From Gemmatimonas sp. UBA2094 (GTDB lineage Bacteria > Gemmatimonadota > Gemmatimonadetes > Gemmatimonadales > Gemmatimonadaceae), in the NCBI GenBank assembly GCA_002331565.1, contig DCZC01000134.1, forward strand, positions 1 to 7,766: DNA of 7,766 nucleotides. The letters are read 5' to 3'. Positions 5,147-7,766 of this stretch are shown one piece after another. Every line of letters starts with the position of its first letter. Within the stretch, counting starts at the first letter, position 1. Below the pieces are notes generated by a model. The model searched no databases, was not told the origin of the DNA, and was given only the letters and a program-made list of their open reading frames with translations. A program made the position numbers and the translations under genes.

Positions 5147-6442
5147 ATGACCACCCGCCGCGACTTCCTCACCACGTCCTCCGCATCGCTCGCCGCACTG
5201 GCGGTTACCGGCTGTGCCAAGACCGACACCGATCCCCAGGGTGGCGCAGCTACGGCGTCGGATGATCTCCCGCCCGCCATCGCCGCGCTCACGCCCATGA
5301 AGGACGGCGTGGTTCCCATCTCGGTGGACGAGCGCAAGGCGCGGCTCGAGAAGGCGCGTCGCCTCATGACCGAGCAAAAGATCGACGCCCTCATGCTCGC
5401 CGGCGGCACGAGCCTCGAGTACTTCACCGGCATGAAGTGGGGCAACAGTGAGCGGTTGCTCGCCGTCGTGATCCCTGCCAAGGGCGCACCCTTTCTCGTG
5501 ACGCCCAAGTTCGAGGAAGAGCGCGCGCTGGAGCAGGCGCACATGGGCCCGCTCGGCAAGGAAGCGACCGTGTATGCATGGGAAGAACACGAGAACCCGT
5601 ACGCGTTCTTCGCCAAGGGGCTCAAGGACCGCGGTCTCTCCGCCGCCACCATCGGCGTGGAGGAAACCGTGCGCTTCCAGTTCAGCGACGGGGCCGCGCA
5701 CATCCCGCAGGTGCGCACCACCAGTGGCACGCCCATCACCGCCGGCTGCCGCATCGTGAAAGACGCGCACGAGCTCGCCCTCATGCGGCACGCGAGCGCT
5801 GTCACGCTCAAGGCGTACGAAGCGGCCTACCGGTCGCTCAAGGAAGGCATGACGCAGGACGATTTCGCCGAGCTCGTGCAGCTCGCTCATCGTCGACTCG
5901 GGTACAGCGGCAGCGCCGGCGTGCAGGTGGGCAAGTTCAGCGCGCTGCCGCACGGCAGCGCCACGCCGCAGACAGTGCAGGAAGGGAGCATCCTGCTCAT
6001 CGACGGCGGCTGCAAGGTGGAGGGCTACAGCTCCGACATCTCGCGCACCTTCGTGCTGGGCAAGGCCACGCAGCGCATGAAGGACGTGTTCGAGATCGAG
6101 TTCAAGGCGCAGAGCGCCGCACTCGCCGCCGCGAAGCCCGGTGTGCCGTGCGAAGCCGTTGATGCCGCGGCGCGCAAGGTGATCGTCGACGCCGGCTTCG
6201 GCCCCGACTACAAGTTCTTCTCGCACCGCGTGGGCCATGGCATGGGGATGGACGGCCACGAGTGGCCGTATCTCGTGCGCGGCAACACGCTCCCGCTCGC
6301 CCCGGGCATGGTGTTCTCCGATGAACCCGGCATCTACATCCCCGGCGAGTTCGGCATCCGTCTCGAAGACGACATGGTGATCACGGAGACCGGCGCCGAG
6401 CTGTTCACGCCGCAGTCGGAGAGCCTCGAAAAGCCGTTCTGA
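5147..6442 (+). CDS. Tat-exported lipoprotein M24 peptidase (Xaa-Pro aminopeptidase/dipeptidase type)
   Basis: A 431-residue metallopeptidase of the M24B (prolidase / Xaa-Pro aminopeptidase) group, which removes residues next to proline. The N-terminus MTTRRDFLTTSSASLAALAVTGC has a twin-arginine motif (TRRDFL) and a lipobox (VTGC, lipidation at C23), so it should fold in the cytoplasm and be exported as a lipoprotein. A creatinase-like N-terminal domain spans about 60-195 (KARRLMTEQKIDALML, SLEYFTGMKW). The catalytic domain has all five metal ligands: D286 (LIDGG), D297 (SSDISRTF), H364 (RVGHGMGMDGHEW), E393 (SDEPGIY) and E407 (GIRLEDD). It should be active. The ATG at 5147 is fixed by the signal peptide; the upstream sequence is pyrimidine-rich with no Shine-Dalgarno site. 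It follows the small lipoprotein gene by 54 bp. Its stop TGA is followed directly, in the same frame, by the TTG start of the next gene. Confidence 0.94.
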   Translation: MTTRRDFLTTSSASLAALAVTGCAKTDTDPQGGAATASDDLPPAIAALTPMKDGVVPISVDERKARLEKARRLMTEQKIDALMLAGGTSLEYFTGMKWGNSERLLAVVIPAKGAPFLVTPKFEEERALEQAHMGPLGKEATVYAWEEHENPYAFFAKGLKDRGLSAATIGVEETVRFQFSDGAAHIPQVRTTSGTPITAGCRIVKDAHELALMRHASAVTLKAYEAAYRSLKEGMTQDDFAELVQLAHRRLGYSGSAGVQVGKFSALPHGSATPQTVQEGSILLIDGGCKVEGYSSDISRTFVLGKATQRMKDVFEIEFKAQSAALAAAKPGVPCEAVDAAARKVIVDAGFGPDYKFFSHRVGHGMGMDGHEWPYLVRGNTLPLAPGMVFSDEPGIYIPGEFGIRLEDDMVITETGAELFTPQSESLEKPF

Positions 6443-7024
6443 TTGCCTGCCCTCATCCTCGCCTTCGACGGCGTCCTCGCCGATACGTTGCCGCTGCGCG
6501 CGCATGCCCTCACCGATGCGTGCGCGGCGGAGTTCCACCCGCGTGCGCACGAGGAGGCGCTGGCCGTCATCGCGGGACGCACCATGCTCGAGGCTGCGCT
6601 GGCGCTCTTCCCCGACGAAGCTGCGGGCGACCCGACACTTCCCGAACTCGTCGCCCTGCGCGCGCAACGCGGGTATCGGCACCTCGTGCAGCATGGTGTC
6701 TCGCTGCGCGCCGACGTCATCGAACAGGTGCGCAATGCCGTGGCGCACGGCACACGCATCGGCGTGCGGGCGGACAGCGAGCGCCGAGACGCGGAACCAC
6801 TCCTCGCCATGGCGTCGCTCGACCATACCGTGAGCCTGTTGCGCTGCAGCGACGACGCCCCGCGCGGCCCCGGTGCGTCAGTCGTGCGAAGCTGGCAGGC
6901 CATCGATGCACGATTGACCGCGATGCAGCTGCCCGTGACCGATCGCACCGCGTGGGAAATGCGCGAGGAACCCGCCGCGGTGGCTCGACCATTCGCTGCC
7001 ACCGTGCACGTGCATCCCATGTGA
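6443..7024 (+). CDS. HAD-like protein lacking catalytic residues, possible pseudoenzyme
   Basis: A 193-residue protein whose N-terminus (PALILAFDGVLADTLPLRAHAL) is clearly a haloacid dehalogenase motif I with a following cap region (VIAGRTMLEAALALFP). Active members read DxDGxxxDT. Here the first aspartate, the phosphorylated nucleophile, is replaced by A7, while D9, D14 and T15 remain. The motif II position (TRIGVRADSERRDAEPLL) has Ala where Thr is usual. The motif III lysine cannot be found in APRGPGASVVRSWQAI, and no acidic motif IV follows. It is thus probably not a phosphatase and may be a binding or regulatory relative, or a decaying gene with an intact frame. The TTG at 6443 is the only possible start, because a stop precedes it immediately and motif I begins at residue 4. 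No close Shine-Dalgarno sequence is seen, so translation may depend on the M24 gene. Confidence 0.75.
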   Translation: MPALILAFDGVLADTLPLRAHALTDACAAEFHPRAHEEALAVIAGRTMLEAALALFPDEAAGDPTLPELVALRAQRGYRHLVQHGVSLRADVIEQVRNAVAHGTRIGVRADSERRDAEPLLAMASLDHTVSLLRCSDDAPRGPGASVVRSWQAIDARLTAMQLPVTDRTAWEMREEPAAVARPFAATVHVHPM

Positions 7025-7034
7025 TCGGTCGCAA

Positions 7035-7062
7035 TTGATCCGGTTTTCGGCATTGTTACACT
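7035..7062 (+). promoter_or_regulatory. Probable sigma-70-type promoter for the ygfZ-like gene
   Basis: TTGATC (7035-7040) and TACACT (7057-7062) are separated by 16 nt, and the -10 is preceded by TGT, making an extended -10 (TGTTACACT). Each hexamer matches four of six consensus bases. The start of transcription would be near 7069, giving a leader of about 84 nt before the TTG at 7153. The same TGTTACA word occurs in the yebC promoter candidate. The position just after the HAD-like stop codon suggests that the next gene is a separate transcription unit. Confidence 0.55.
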
Positions 7063-7142
7063 TCAGAGTGCTCGACTGGCGTTTGCGTCCGAATTCCAGC
7101 TGCGCTGAATCCCATTCAACCGCTGCGCGCGTCCGTCGCGGC

Positions 7143-7149
7143 AGGTGAT
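7143..7149 (+). promoter_or_regulatory. Shine-Dalgarno sequence fixing the TTG start of the ygfZ-like gene
   Basis: AGGTGAT is complementary over its whole length to the 3' end of 16S rRNA and lies 3 nt before the TTG at 7153 (7 nt from the AGG). It is the strongest ribosome-binding site in the window and supports the TTG, which is the only start-type codon between the upstream in-frame stop at 7036-7038 and the conserved region. Confidence 0.75.
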
Positions 7150-7152
7150 TTC

Positions 7153-7766
7153 TTGAGCGATTTCGATACCGGCGCGATCGTCGGCACGTCCACGGAGTCC
7201 GACGCGCCGACAGCGCCTCCCACCCTCGTCTACCCCGTTCCGCTCTCGGCCAGTGAAGTCGACGCGTACCACGACCTGCGTCGTGGCGCGGTATGGTTCG
7301 AGGCGATGAACCACTGGAGCAGCATCGAGGGGCCCAAGGCCATGGAGGCGCTCAACGGCTTGGTCACCAACGATGTGAGCCAGCTCGCCGTGGGGATGGG
7401 GCAGCATGCGGTGGCCCTCACTCCCAAGGGCAAGGTGGTGTGCGATCTGTACATCCTGCGCACCACCGAAGAGCGGTTCATGCTCACGGTGCTGCGGCAC
7501 TGCGCGCCCGCGTGGCTCGAGCTCGCCCGCAAGTACATCAATCCACGCCTCGCCAAAGTGCACGACGAAAGCACGCAGTGGGCCACGTGGATGCTGTACG
7601 GGGCTCACGCACCGCGCGCGGTCGCCGTGCTGTGCGGCGGGTCACACGCGGCCGACGACCTCGCCGAACCCGTGGAGCGGGGCCTCGCGGAATGGCCGGC
7701 GTGGTCGCACGGCGTGCGGAACATCGGGCCCGCGAGCGTGCGCATCTTCCGGGCGCCCGTGCTGGG
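7153..7766 (+). CDS. YgfZ/GcvT-like folate-binding protein, N-terminal part (3' cut by window)
   Basis: 204 codons are visible before the window ends with the frame open. The conserved block starts near residue 40: YHDLRRGAVWFEAMNHW, IEGPKAMEALNGLVTNDVSQL (about 59-78), then GQHAVALTPKGKVVCDLYILR (about 83-103). This is the folate-binding N-terminal fold shared by the glycine-cleavage T-protein (GcvT) and YgfZ. YgfZ helps make or repair certain iron-sulfur enzymes using tetrahydrofolate; GcvT transfers the aminomethyl group of glycine. The LNGLVTNDV and LTPKGKVVCD wording is closer to YgfZ, but the diagnostic YgfZ motif (KGCYxGQE) would lie beyond the window, so GcvT is not excluded. The first 30 residues (Ser/Thr/Pro-rich) are poorly conserved. 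The start is TTG with a strong Shine-Dalgarno site and an upstream promoter. Confidence 0.85.
   Translation, partial: MSDFDTGAIVGTSTESDAPTAPPTLVYPVPLSASEVDAYHDLRRGAVWFEAMNHWSSIEGPKAMEALNGLVTNDVSQLAVGMGQHAVALTPKGKVVCDLYILRTTEERFMLTVLRHCAPAWLELARKYINPRLAKVHDESTQWATWMLYGAHAPRAVAVLCGGSHAADDLAEPVERGLAEWPAWSHGVRNIGPASVRIFRAPVL

Noticed and set aside
4970..6826. 618-codon open frame on the minus strand opposite the M24 peptidase
   Set aside because: It is antisense to a gene with complete catalytic motifs, its translation is His/Arg/Glu/Gly-rich without domains, and GC-rich DNA commonly gives such shadow frames.

Overview
The window is a GC-rich (about two-thirds G+C by eye) bacterial chromosomal segment. 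It carries housekeeping DNA-repair and translation genes next to envelope and secreted-protein genes. The mix suggests a Gemmatimonas-like member of the Gemmatimonadota: a PA/M28 peptidase with a long Pro/Gln-rich N-terminus, a yebC-ruvC-ruvA cluster without ruvB, a small lipoprotein beginning its mature part with CYTNVPV, a Tat-exported M24 peptidase, and short-word repeats in the gaps. This assignment is by recognition only; no search was run.

Layout. Positions 1-615 (+) are the C-terminal part of an FtsX/MacB-type ABC transporter permease that enters from the left. Positions 680-2323 (+) encode a secreted zinc M28 peptidase. It converges with a three-gene minus-strand operon, yebC-ruvC-ruvA (4370 down to 2451), and the two converging ends are separated by a very long hairpin (2352-2420). 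The gap 4371-4630 between yebC and the next plus-strand gene is the most structured non-coding part. It has a candidate yebC promoter, a perfect 20-bp inverted repeat (4415-4434 and 4541-4560), a UUCG-loop terminator facing right (4474-4512), and a smaller hairpin (4517-4546) that shares bases with the right repeat arm. Positions 4631-7024 (+) hold three genes that are probably co-transcribed: a small lipoprotein with a C-terminal membrane segment, a Tat-exported M24 (Xaa-Pro type) lipoprotein peptidase, and a HAD-like protein lacking the nucleophilic aspartate. From 7153 to the window end (+) is the N-terminal part of a YgfZ/GcvT-like folate-binding protein, with its own promoter, a strong Shine-Dalgarno sequence and a TTG start.

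How the genes work together. RuvA and RuvC belong to Holliday-junction processing, and YebC is their usual neighbour. The two exported peptidases fit extracytoplasmic peptide breakdown. Nothing here amounts to a clearly new multi-gene system. The points most worth a second look are the degenerate HAD protein, its in-frame TGA-TTG junction with the M24 gene, and the nested RNA-like structures in 4371-4630.
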